Origin: Metallyticus violacea
Taxonomy: Eukaryota > Arthropoda > Insecta > Mantodea > Metallyticidae
Direction: 5' to 3'
Assembly: GCA_030762175.1 (NCBI GenBank)
Contig: CM060842.1
Span: 63,468,501 to 63,532,500, forward strand
DNA length: 64,000 nt
In this document: positions 11,320 to 21,639 of the stretch, piece by piece
How the letters are laid out: the number at the start of each line of letters is the position of its first letter
Position numbering within the stretch: position 1 is the first letter of the stretch
Made by a program: the position numbers and the translations under genes
Notes under the pieces: model-generated
Database searches by the model: none
What the model was told of the DNA's origin: nothing
What the model saw: the letters and a program-made list of their open reading frames with translations, nothing else

Positions 11320-13100
11320 AATGTCTAGGAATAGGTACCATTGAAATTATACATCAAGTAATGTGCCATTGTCTAAATAGAATAATGTAACCAGATTGTA
11401 TGGAAATGATATCTATGTCTGTAAAGAGGATGTTAACTCATGCAGTATTACTCTTAGGGTAACATGCTGTGAAAAAGCGCATACATAACGTCTTTGTGCT
11501 GACGTCCTATAATTGCATTACAGTCTTTTCCATTCACCATGGTCAGCAATAGCTTCTCACTGAACTCACCTTCTTACCATCTACTGTTATTTTTGTTGAT
11601 TTGAGAGATTATGATTTCTCAAGGGAAAAGGTGGGAAAATATTTCAGTTTCTCTTTTTATATTATATTTGAATATTTTGCATTGCATTTTCGTATAATTG
11701 ATGTCTACAAAGAATGATAACGCCTCTCCGCCAGCAAGCTGTCGATATTTAGGTCTTTTTAACTTTTGATGGCTCTATGTGGAGACTTTACAGATTCTTT
11801 AACCATTTTTGCAGCATCTCGTTTTCCATGCCTATTTAATGATACTCGTGTATGAATCGGTAAGCTTCCTAGGTCTTTCGATCCTTGAGATGAATAGAGT
11901 GGTGTAATCATTATGCTTTGAGTTAACTTAAAATCATAGACTGTTTTTGAAAATGTTATTCTTTACTACGAAAGTAGTTCTTTAGCCCAATGAACCTTTT
12001 CGCCGTCCGTTAAAATAAATGTGTAAAATCCTTCCTAGGCATTTGTAGAATCGTTTAAAATTAACCCTAGGTATTCAGTTGCCTCTTCAGAGTTGTATTC
12101 TATCCCTAATTTACTTTTAACTAAGTAAAAATTTTTTTCTTTTGACATAATTTTCGAACCTGGTGCTTCAAATAGTTATAGGGGCGTTTTTACTGGTTGC
12201 GTGTCATCCTCAAAAACATAAAATAGCAAATAAGCTGCAGATGGATGCAAACAAATTTATGTCAGTCGTAATTTCACTATATTTTAATATAAAGCAGAAG
12301 GTGATGCAGACTGACGCAATATACTAAAAGTTTAGGTGAAAATTAAAATGAAAAATATGATAACTAAATATTACACTATGAATATAGTTAAATAATAAGT
12401 AAAACAAATTAAAAAGTAAACATTCATCTCTTTATTACATTTTAAAACATTACCATAAACTCAAATCCAAACAGCCTAATGTTCACGCTTAAGCTCCAAA
12501 TGACGACAAGATAAATGTGAGCCTGCCGCCTGAGATAAACGAACTTCGGCACAGAATTGTGATGACCACTTTAAACTAGTAAGCATTTATAAGCAGTTTA
12601 GTGAGCAGTAGTTAATATGGGAATGCAATAGAAGTGACAGATTTCGTTTATCTTTTGATGAAAAATAATTTTGCTTTCTTTTATTTTGATTTTGACCCAC
12701 CTTGGCGCGCAACAGCCAAGGTTACTCTGCAGCCTAAAGCGAGGGTCAAACAAATGGATGGCACGATAGGAAGAATTCTTTCGTTGATGTTTAACGTAGG
12801 TAACAATTATCGACTCAATGACATGGTCGCAGTTGTAAACTTAATCGTATCTGTATATGATAACTAACACTCAGATATTTGCAGGTCCGTTTTTTCTCCG
12901 GATGTGTTACAGGCAAATGCTTATTTGTATTACTTTATAACCTTCACCCAAATAGTACAGTCCAGTCACAGGTATTGATTCGAAATCTTCTGGCACTAGG
13001 TTTAGTTTTCGCAAAAGTAGAATACCTTCAGCGAGCTAAACCTTCACAACAGCGTATAATATGGATGAATGGTTGGTCTAGGACGGAGGAGAACTCTTGA
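11320..13100. other. AT-rich intergenic stretch
   Basis: Nothing recognised. ORFs at 12,634-12,867 and 12,879-13,100 carry no motif. Confidence 0.45.
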
Positions 13101-13109
13101 GCCATGCTT

Positions 13110-13543
13110 ATGGCTGGCCATTTGTGCCTACATCCCCAATTGAGAAAGGGATGACGTGAGGGTCTGGGTCTACTGGCGTTGACTGCGCGGACGCAGATAG
13201 GATTCCTAGCATGTTTCCCGATAGAGCACCCGGAGTTGTACGAGCCCCTCGGGAAGTCCGCTTTCATTCCTAATGCCGGGGCAGGAACCAAAGCACAAGT
13301 CGTCATACCGCGCCAACCCACCTAGCCCTGGCATTTTCTACTCTGTAAGAGAACCAACAGAATGAAATGGGAGAGCGAAATATTCATGGAATGTAAATAT
13401 GCATACCAACATACGCGTAAGTGACCAGGAAAACCACGAAAATACCCAAAGTCAGAATGGCTAACTCAACGGAAATTGAATCAGGGATCTACCGAATACG
13501 AGTACCATGCATTACTACCTGTCACCCCGCTCGGTAGCTCATG
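13110..13543 (-). repeat. SINE-C copy 1: tRNA head plus GC-richer body
   Basis: On the minus strand a tRNA-like head (13,455-13,543) begins GAGCTACCGAGCGGGGTGAC, has 'GGTACTCGTATTCGG' and the B-box-like GATTCAATTTCC. It is followed by 'CCATTCTGACTTTGG' and 'TTTTCGTGGTTTTCC', a body signature seen in many insect SINEs (tRNA head, then CCATCCTGA...GGTTTTCCGTG). The part from 13,320 down to 13,110 is clearly GC-richer than its surroundings and is shared with the fragment at 41,535-41,800. ORFs on either strand here (13,028-13,321 minus) are incidental to the GC content. Confidence 0.7.
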
Positions 13544-13604
13544 ATATGATGAATTGCTTCAGCCTGCTTTCTACAGAGCGTGCGGTTCAAGTTACTCCGA
13601 AATA

Positions 13605-13668
13605 CCCTTACAGCAAGAAACATCCGAGACTGCTGGTATGGTAGAGCTGCAGTCCCGAGCGACAGCGT
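13605..13668 (+). repeat. Inverted repeat arm, partner at 14,450-14,514
   Basis: About 60 bases starting ACAGCAAGAAACATCCGAG and ending GAGCGACAGCG match the reverse complement of 14,450-14,514 with roughly eight differences. The partner sits at the 3' edge of the non-LTR retrotransposon fragment, so this may be a second copy of that element's tail in the opposite orientation. Confidence 0.85.
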
Positions 13669-13730
13669 AGAGAGCCGAAAGTACTTGAACAAATATAGCT
13701 AGATAATAAGGATTGCAAGTGCAACGATTT

Positions 13731-13800
13731 GACAGCTTAGATTGTTAGAGCGTCATGCTATAGATGTGAAGGTAGTGGTTTCGAATTCTCACGTCCTGGT
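13731..13800 (+). repeat. tRNA-like SINE head or tRNA pseudogene
   Basis: The sequence has the layout of a tRNA-type internal promoter: an A-box-like TTAGATTGTTAGAGCG and, about 35 bases later, a B-box-like GGTTTCGAATTCTC. No acceptor-stem pairing could be made, so it is not a working tRNA gene. It is followed by a T-run at 13,804. Confidence 0.5.
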
Positions 13801-14081
13801 GCTTTTTTTCTGCCGGAGTTAAAAGAAATTTGCAGCCATTACAACGATGCACTTCCTAACCACACACACATACAATGCGGTATAAATTGATTGATATTTA
13901 CGAATTTCTTTTTCTGTTGCAATCAAAGGAGATTTGTCACCATTACAGTAGTTTACCCTTTTCTATCAATTTATATTTAGGAAAAGGAGGCGAGCGTAGG
14001 CCGTCAGGCCGTAGCGAGCCGCAACAAACCACTGGGTCAACCTGTTTCTAGGATTTACCCGAGGTTAGCGTTAAGGTTATA

Positions 14082-14137
<56 letters not shown>

Positions 14138-14160
14138 CCTAAATATTCCACTTGCGCGCG

Positions 14161-14204
<44 letters not shown>

Positions 14205-14226
14205 ATACGTAAATATTCCACTTGCG

Positions 14227-14265
<39 letters not shown>

Positions 14266-14266
14266 G
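14082..14266. repeat. Compound (TA)n/(CA)n microsatellite with a duplicated unit
   Basis: A long TA run (14,085-14,134) is followed by AATACCTAAATATTCCACTTGCGCGCG, a CA run, another TA run, then the same AATACnTAAATATTCCACTTG spacer again and a second (CG)(CA)n run ending in TA. The unit spacer-CG-CA-TA therefore occurs twice in tandem, with only one base changed in the spacer. ORFs here (Cys-Val and Tyr-Ile runs) are repeat artefacts. Confidence 0.95.
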
Positions 14267-14419
14267 AATTAATTGCGAATCTGAATAAAATAACGCACGG
14301 CAAAAAGTGAATAACTCAGTTTTGTAATAAGAAACAACATATTGCACACAGAAAGTGACGGAGAACAACGATAGGTTTATTGTGTTTTGCAAAAATGTAA
14401 TACATTTACACCTTTACAA

Positions 14420-15110
14420 CCGGCCACGCAGAATCCGCTATCTCTCGTTCGGGACTGTCCGCTGTCGCTCAGAACTGCAGCTCTACGGCACCAACAGCCT
14501 CGGATGTTTCTTGCTGCAATGGTAAGTCTCTGAAATGAGCCCATTATATACAAATCGTTCTCACAGGAGCATGACCTGTAAGAAAAGTGGTAATTATTAT
14601 CTGTTAAAATCTATTACATTGAAGTAAGCTTTCAACTGCTGTCTTGCATGGTTTCTTACTTAATAGTTTTCCATATCTAATCCATGGAGCATGAATCCAG
14701 GTTTTATAATGTTGTGTGTTCGATTAGTTCTTAATAACTCCTCTGGCGGAATATTTAGGTTTTCTAGTCCAGTAAAACTAGAAGCTGCTCTTTGGAAAGC
14801 AAGTTTTTTTTTTCATTTCCCTCAATGCCCTAGTGACCAGGAACCCAAATGAGTTGAACATCCTTCTATTCTGCCAAGTTTGCGAGCAGATTCATGCAAT
14901 GTAAAAGTTCTGATGTAACTTTAGGACTTATTAAGAGCCTCAAGTGCAGCCTGCCTATCTGAAAAGAATAAGGTTCAGTTTATCAAAGTAGCCTCCCCGT
15001 ATAGCGGAATTTTGCGAATAAAAAACAGAGACATATTCTCCCAAAGAACTTCGACTGGTCATATGCCGATTACTCCAGAACCTCCAGACATCCTTTGAGC
15101 CAACAGTAAA
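14420..15110 (-). pseudogene. Non-LTR retrotransposon 3' fragment (RNase H and C-terminal region)
   Basis: Minus-strand translation in shifting frames gives the RNase H domain of a jockey-type non-LTR element. In order: 'GGSGV' near 15,070, 'FSDRQAALEALNKS' near 14,960 (the S-D-x-QAAL motif), 'LHESARKLGRIE', then 'QLIWVPGH' and 'GIEGNE' near 14,830, which is the signature VPGHxGIxGNE. Toward 14,560 the reading 'LTGHAPVRT' then 'MGLISETYHC' fits the zinc-finger-like C-terminus of such ORF2 proteins. Several stops and frameshifts show it is dead. The reverse transcriptase part is not recognisable beyond 15,110. The element is truncated at its 5' side, as usual for non-LTR copies. Confidence 0.8.
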
Positions 15111-15119
15111 CCACAGTAA

Positions 15120-16130
15120 AGTTCCTCACGGGACAGTGAGAGATGTATAATTCCATAATTCGAGATCATTAACAATCTTGAAATTCTTTTTAAAATTGTT
15201 TACTGTAACTGTATAGTTTGACTGCATACAGCACCTGCTATATAAATTTGAATTTTTGTCATAACTGATTCTGTTTCAGAAATGTTTAGTGCTTTACAGT
15301 GCTGCGGTCTTCTTCTTCATATCCAGATACTTAGATATTTAAACTATTTTAGAACATGTTGAAGGTTGTGGGATTCAATCTTCCTAATAAAATTCATATA
15401 ATAGTCTTGAGTCTTCTATAAAGCTACTTATCATTGAAAAAACTGCGGAAAAAAACTGTGATAAATTGGTCAAAAGGGTAATGGAATCTGGGCCCGCCAT
15501 CGATGTGCATGCATGCCAGCGCCTCTCTTTGATCTTGTCATTTGTTTTACGCTGAACTTCAGAAAGTTGTAGAATTTGATATTCTGTATGTTTTTCGACT
15601 GTGAGATTCTCAAATGCATATGACACTAATGCACTTAGGCTATTCTTACTTTAAACTACTCTGCTGCCAGAGCATTTTTTTTTTTTTTTACTATCATTCC
15701 GCTACATTTGCTCATTTCCTCACTATTATTTCCTAGGAACTCTTTAGTTTTAAAACAGTATTAATACATTTTTTTGGTATAAACTAGATTTGTAACATTT
15801 TTTTTGTCTGTCAAAACCGTTAATGGAGTATTTGGCACTAATTGTATGAAACTAACATAGTAACAATTATGGTATTAAATTGTTTCAGTTCCTAAAACGC
15901 TGTTATAAACTGAATATATGTTACAATGACTTTAAGGAAACAATTGATATATTACTGAAAACAGAATCTTCATTGCGAAATACACAATTACAGAATTAAT
16001 AACAAAGAATAAGTTAATATTAGCTACCATATGAATTATTATAATTTGAATACCAGCTATTCCAAAATATAGGCCAACACAAAAGTTTTGAAACATCCTT
16101 AATGCTTTTACTTTTCATACAATTTCTGCC
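15120..16130. other. AT-rich intergenic stretch
   Basis: No reverse transcriptase motif or host exon was recognised. An 80-codon minus ORF at 15,384-15,626 has no known motif. Confidence 0.4.
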
Positions 16131-16139
16131 ATATTTCTT

Positions 16140-16230
16140 CTAATAAGTAGTATAAGATTTTCTTGGTATTAGTAATAGTTCAGCTCTTTCAGCTTGGGCT
16201 AAAATTTCTTGTAGAGTAAATCCATCTTCC
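16140..16230 (-). CDS. Candidate terminal coding exon of an unidentified gene
   Basis: On the minus strand a good 3' splice site (a T-rich tract, 'CCTTCTTTTATTATTG', then TTTTTAG) ends at 16,231. It is followed by 29 codons ending in TAG at 16,140-16,142. The product begins EDGFTLQEILAQAERAELLL and continues with IPRKSYTTY. Composition and codon pattern look like real protein: amphipathic, Glu/Ala/Leu-rich and likely helical, with a basic C-terminal tail. The phase implies one codon split by the intron. I do not recognise the protein. No upstream exon could be joined and no poly(A) signal was identified, so the call rests on the splice site plus peptide quality. The alternative is a chance open stretch. 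Confidence 0.4.
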
Positions 16231-16259
16231 CTAAAAACAATAATAAAAGAAGGAATTAA

Positions 16260-18540
16260 ATAATCGTCATCGATACAGTGACGTCATAAGTGTAATAAAA
16301 GAGGATATTGGCCTTAGAGTAATGCATTAGAAAATCAACATTAATACTGATGTCATTTTATTAATTTACTTTTATAGTTCTGGTATACAAAAATAGCGAT
16401 TAATGTTTGTAATAAAGCATAAACATTATAAACTAATATATTATTATTTTGGTCTAGGACTAAAGCTTCTCTGTATCAGCATCAGTAGTTTTATTTCACA
16501 TTTATTTACTGGGTTTTCTCGACTGTTTGGTGATTTTGCTTCCAGCAATTAATAATTTGGGGTTTACTATACTTGTAGAATGTATAATCTGTATATAATT
16601 CCTGATAATTAAAACATCTTTATGTAATTCAAGAAGCACTCCTTTAATAAATCTTTAACATTTCCGAAGAGATTTGGTCCTACAACATTTGTATTGATCC
16701 AAACTCTGTTACTTTGCGTGAGAGTATAAACATGCACTGCTTTGGAAAAGAAATAAGAGAAAGTGCCCCTTCGCATCCTGACCCATCTATCTTTATCTTT
16801 TACTCTCCAATTTGAGGTAATGCTGTGGAATGGCCTTGAAGAATAAGATTCCCCGGTTAAGACAGTTTGACGAGAAGAACATGTTCTTTCAAGGTCTAAG
16901 GTCTATGGGGTGAATTTTTTATGTGTCTTATGGGAGTCATCAGACTGCGATTGTGAAGATCACCATTTATCATTCTTACTTTCATGCAGTTTTTGGAGCA
17001 TCACCTTGGAGGACAGTGAGATAAATAAGAGATTAACATACAGACGTACCGTGTTAGCATTTATTCATTGTTTGCATCCTGGAAGTGGCGTTTAAAAGGA
17101 CACCTTTCTCAAGTTGGGTTGTTTTACTACATTTTTCGTGGAAAATATTTATTAGCTTAATTTTTAAATAGTGTTTAACACCCAGTTTTACTACAACTTT
17201 ACCAGCCTTTACCGTTGTATGGCACTGTAATCCTAATGCATAAACTTCTAAGTTGAACTTTGTCAAATAATTTTATTTCTTCTAACTGTTTTAGTTCTGA
17301 CTAACTTTTACATTAGTACAGTTGGGCTAATGTTTCATTATCTTGTACAATCAGTAAGCGGGGGCAATTTTTTTGCAGTTTTGTTTAGAATCCTGTATAT
17401 TGCAATCCAAACATTACAAGATATAATCGCTATTTTGATTTAGAAAGTCTGTTGTTTTTAATGAAATATACGGTTTAATTCATATTTATTATGGTATAAG
17501 CTTTCGAATTCTGTTTTACCATACACTTCTTTGTGATGAATTGCTCAGTAGAAATTCATTATACCTAACTCACTAAAATCGCTTATTTTACTTCCTGCTG
17601 TGCCCCAGAGATGTGTTTTAATCTCTTAATGCATTTCAGTTGATAAACACTCAGTAATCATTGATTCTCTCTCACACTGCTGGAAAAGTGGGTTGACTCA
17701 AGGGTGGATGAGACCATTAATAGTAGTTATAAATTAACTCGCAGATAGAATTTACACAGATTTGGACAGAATGTTTCCTAATTTGTTTAAATTGTACTAA
17801 TGTATAATGGGAAAATTGTCTATAATACGAAGAAATTCCATGGTTTCCTTTGGTCATAATGCCATACATTCGTCTTTAAAAATTAAGCACGAGTCTTCTA
17901 TTTGTATGCGATTGTGCCAAGTTTAAATGGCAAGATTTGCACTATGCCCCTATTATATTATAAATGTATGATGAATTGCATCGTTCGGCATTTTTTGAGG
18001 TCGTCAAGTTGTTGAACGATTTACTCCTTCCGGATGCTAATCGAAAACTACCGCCTTTGTGGTCCCAATAGAACAGAGCTACAGTTCATATTGACTTAGG
18101 GCGTTGGTTCTGTTTGGTCTGCTTGTCACGATCGAATGTTATCCAAAGTTGGAGAAATTAATTGGTCAGTGCGGTTCGACCACCGAAACTTCTTGTAGAG
18201 TGTAGATGTATGTTTGCTACTGACTGGCTTGTAGGACAATCCGTAACATTCCCTTATATATGCTAGGTCGCTTTCCGGTGCTTGGAATATATTGTCCATT
18301 GTGGCAGATACCATTCATTTATCTAATAATGGAGTTGATAGCTGAGAAAAATTAAGCCTACTTTGTCAATTGCTGCCATAGAGGATGTCAGTCAGGGATG
18401 AAATTGTAGACTTTCTGTTATGGATTCGCTACTTTTCGATCAACTAAGTAACTTTTCAGTTGTCTTTTGAAGCTGAGTGAACTATAAACCGCCTCTTTCG
18501 AAGAAAACATGTTTAGGAAACCTGTTATTTTTTTTTGTTA
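16260..18540. other. AT-rich stretch, possible intron
   Basis: No exon, repeat family or RNA gene was recognised. If the 16,140-16,230 exon is real, this would be intron sequence upstream of it on the minus strand. Confidence 0.4.
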
Positions 18541-18547
18541 TAATCTA

Positions 18548-18730
18548 CAGGGTGTTCGTAAATAATTTACTCGCTTTGGGGAATTAAATGAATCAAAAGT
18601 ACAAATTATGCTCCCATAAAATTGGTATCGGTGAAAAGTCAAAATTTTAAAAGTACATAGGTCACTTTGCCCATTTTTGTTTCCAAATCAGACACTATGG
18701 ATGCCCGGATTAAATATGTGCAGAAAGACA
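18548..18730 (+). repeat. Possible left end of a Tc-like element
   Basis: The sequence starts CTACAGGGTGTTCGTAAATA, the form of many insect Tc-like terminal repeats. About 145 bases later comes an ATG followed by DARIKYVQKDRK in translation. No transposase motif is recognisable after that and no right end was found. Confidence 0.3.
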
Positions 18731-18739
18731 GGAAATTGC

Positions 18740-20530
18740 ATCATTCTCCAATACATAACCGATGATCGTAGCAGTTTTAGTTGCTGGTGCAAAAAGATGA
18801 TTTCATTATTTTACAGGCACTTTCATTTATATTGAAGATTGCTACGTGAACTATTTGCATAAACCCCCCCCCTCCCAATAGGTTTCTTTGTGTTATTAAA
18901 TGCCTGTTTTCCTGTAACTACGTCCTTTTCAAAATGTTGTATAAGCCACGGAAGGAGCACATGGTTGCTTAACAGGAAAGGAAAGAATTTTTGGCCATGT
19001 AATGCTCAGGAACGAGATTCAAGGTGAATGTAATATAAACTTGTTTGACTTCGGTCTATGGGTAAGAGGAAGTGATTCAAACAGGAAGCTGGATTAGTTG
19101 GGTACACGGCAATTACTTAGAAACGAATTTTTATAGATGACTTGCAGTGTTGCAATGTCCCTCTATCACCACATTCGCTGGAGTCACAGATACTATAGTA
19201 CAGTGTGATTATACATTTTATTCAGTTTCAGCGACTATGTATTTGTGATATCAGTATTTGTTCTTTTGTTTGTCTTTTTTTTTTTTTTTCTTTTGCGCTG
19301 TAATTTGAAAATGAACTTTGATTGACTCCGGTAGTTCTACTCATAGAAATCCACATACAGCGCGTACCCCTAGGGTCACGTTAGTGAAATAGAAACAAAT
19401 GAATAAAGTGATCTATATTTAAACTTTTCGGAGTATTCAAAACTCGCAGTTCATATTTTGCGTTTCTCTACCGCCAGGCGCCGTCATTTTTATTTGAGAG
19501 AACACATTCATTGACATAAACTGCCTTGATATATTGCAGAATTGGTTAAAGCATAGCCTGATATAACAGAAAACAAAGCCTTTAAACGAAAGAAAGAAAG
19601 AGTGCTTTCTCATGTGCTAGCAGACAACGTTGCAGATGCAAATGAACAGTGGATGAAGTACCTCTTGTGTTTTAACCTCACTCCATCGGCTATTTTAATG
19701 ATTTTACGTAAAACATAAGTATTTATGCCACTAGTAGCGCAATATATTGTTGAGCTGAAGTTGAGAATTAGTGAAACTATCGAAACACTTAGCAGGAACA
19801 TGTCAGGAAGAGTAGAGGATAAACTGGTTTATATATGGTGTCATGAATGGACCTGACATTAAGTGTCTTATGTACTTTACGTACATAAAATTTTGAGAGT
19901 TTTTGTTTTAAATACCACTATGCAATTTAAGAGTATAGGAGAAAAATCTGATTAACTCCAAATTTATCGATATTTTTCGATATTATTGGGTAACTCGGGT
20001 AGTATATGGTTTAACTGTACAGGATAAAAACCTGATTACTCCAGAAAAATGTTAATGTTTTAAAATGGCATACAGGAGAAAATCTAATAAATCCATATAA
20101 TGTAATAAAAAAAACATTTTTTTACTTTTCCTACATTATTTGTGAATTATATAGCCATTGTTGTGGTTAATATAGTGTTGACAATAATGCCTCCGAAAGG
20201 AGGGTTTTAACGCAGTTTTAACTATTTTCAGATGCAAAAAGATGCATAAAATAACCTAACATCGGTACTCCTTATTTAGCTCCTAAAATATATTTGAAAA
20301 GGTATAGAAGATATGTAAACAAAACAATACTTTTTGTGTTATAGCATGATTAGTATAAGAACTTACCGGGACTACCAGGACTTCACAGGTTTTTCTTTAG
20401 TAAAATTTGTATTTACTCTCAAAATCGAATATATTATTGTTGTCCTTAAAGGGGGTTGTGTGTAGTTTCCCAGATTACGTTTATTTTTGTTATACATCTC
20501 AGTTTAGAGCAGAAAAAAATTATAACCAAA
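18740..20530. other. AT-rich intergenic stretch
   Basis: Short poly-C (18,865-18,876) and poly-T (19,277-19,290) runs only. No gene recognised. Confidence 0.4.
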
Positions 20531-20535
20531 GAAAA

Positions 20536-20828
20536 TACAATATAATTTGTTTATTTTATTTATTTGGTTTATTCAAGAACGCTCTTTATCAGCGTCCCAT
20601 TGAATTCTTGGCGAGAAACGGCCGATAAATTTTGCTCAGAGGCCTTTGCTCTCAGGCTTGAGGTTCTTTTACTTACCGTAAATCTAAGATATAGGACCCA
20701 AGGTACTTTCCTTCCGAAGGAAACCACAATTAGAATTTTTACGCCCGAAAAAAACCATCGACTCTGGCCGGAATTAAACCCGCGGTCTTGCGTATACGAG
20801 CAAGTATGGTTTCTATTAGACCACCAGG
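20536..20828 (-). repeat. SINE-A copy 2
   Basis: The full-length layout of SINE-A: a TTTATTTATTTGG tail side at low coordinates, the body with 'aaacggccgataaattttgc' and 'ttccgaaggaa', then a tRNA-like head whose B box (complement) reads ggaattaaaccc and whose end reads 'ttagaccaccaggacc'. The element is read on the minus strand. It forms an inverted pair with copy 5 at 20,997-21,290, separated by about 170 bp. Confidence 0.9.
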
Positions 20829-20996
20829 ACCGACATAATAATTCTTCAAACGTTTAGTTTTGCTCTCCCGTAAAATTTGTAAATGTAACTTATGAGTTTT
20901 TCTCCTGTACTCTTTAAGCTGTATAGCTCTAATATTAATCTTGGTGATAAAAAGTTGAAAATATTTCAATCGTATATGAGCATACTGTATAGAGTC

Positions 20997-21248
20997 AAGT
21001 GATGCTTGTTTCGTAGACCCAAGGTCACGGATTCAAACACAGCCAGGGATCGATGGATACTTTAGGACCTAAAATCCTATGTATGACTTCCTTCGGGAGG
21101 GAAGTAAAGCCGTTGTTTAATGTTTTAGATTTACGGTATGTAAAAGGACCTCAAACCTGTTAAAAGAGGCCTCTGAACAAAATGTGTCCTCCGTTTCACC
21201 CTCTGAATTGAATCGGATGTTAATGACCTGAGAAGTTAAAGAGCATCC

Positions 21249-21288
<40 letters not shown>

Positions 21289-21290
21289 GT
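20997..21290 (+). repeat. SINE-A copy 5, opposite orientation, (AAT)n tail
   Basis: The plus-strand copy of SINE-A. The degenerate tRNA-like head has the B box GGATTCAAACAC near 21,035, then 'CAGGGATCGATGGAT', 'CTTCCTTCGGGAGGGAAGTA', 'GGACCTCAAACCTG' and a tail that passes directly into (AAT)n at 21,250-21,288. The trinucleotide tail suggests that the microsatellite grew from the SINE tail. Confidence 0.88.
21250..21288. repeat. (AAT)n microsatellite at SINE tail
   Basis: Thirteen or so AAT units, contiguous with the 3' end of SINE-A copy 5. Confidence 0.97.
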
Positions 21291-21531
21291 TGAACTCTTA
21301 TCTGCTGTGACGGAAGGCAAGCTTTTTGGCATAAGTACAGAAAAATTGCATACTTTATCATACATAAAGATAGATTGCAATCTATATTTCTTGCACCACA
21401 AAAGGATTCTTATATCACGCTTCTAAAGCATATTCTGTGCTTAATAAAATCGTTTCATATTTTCTCCTCTTATAAAGTAACTGAATGTTTGATTAAGAAT
21501 TGAATTTTATGAGTTACTTTTACACCTTCAG

Positions 21532-21633
21532 CACCAAAAATTCTGATGCACACTGGCATAGACCCGGAAGACCCAAATGAATTCGAGAAAAAGAGAAGAA
21601 TTTTTATCAGCACACTCCACCATCAAAGGAAAA
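21532..21633 (+). CDS. Candidate internal coding exon, unidentified
   Basis: A good 3' splice site (ACTTTTACACCTTCAG ending at 21,531) is followed by an open frame. Its product contains ILMHTGIDPEDPNEFEKKRR followed by IFISTLHHQRK. A possible 5' splice site (AAA|GTAATG) lies at 21,633/21,634, giving an exon of 102 bases, a multiple of three. If not spliced, the frame continues to a TGA six codons later. The peptide is charged and looks like real protein, but I cannot name it. No flanking exons were found on this strand, and a chance open stretch remains possible. Confidence 0.3.
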
Positions 21634-21639
21634 GTAATG

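Noticed and set aside
13731..13800. Functional tRNA gene on the plus strand
   Set aside because: Only promoter-like boxes are present; no cloverleaf could be drawn.
14048..14392. 114-codon minus ORF with Tyr-Ile and Cys-Val runs
   Set aside because: It is the translation of the (TA)n/(CA)n microsatellite cluster.
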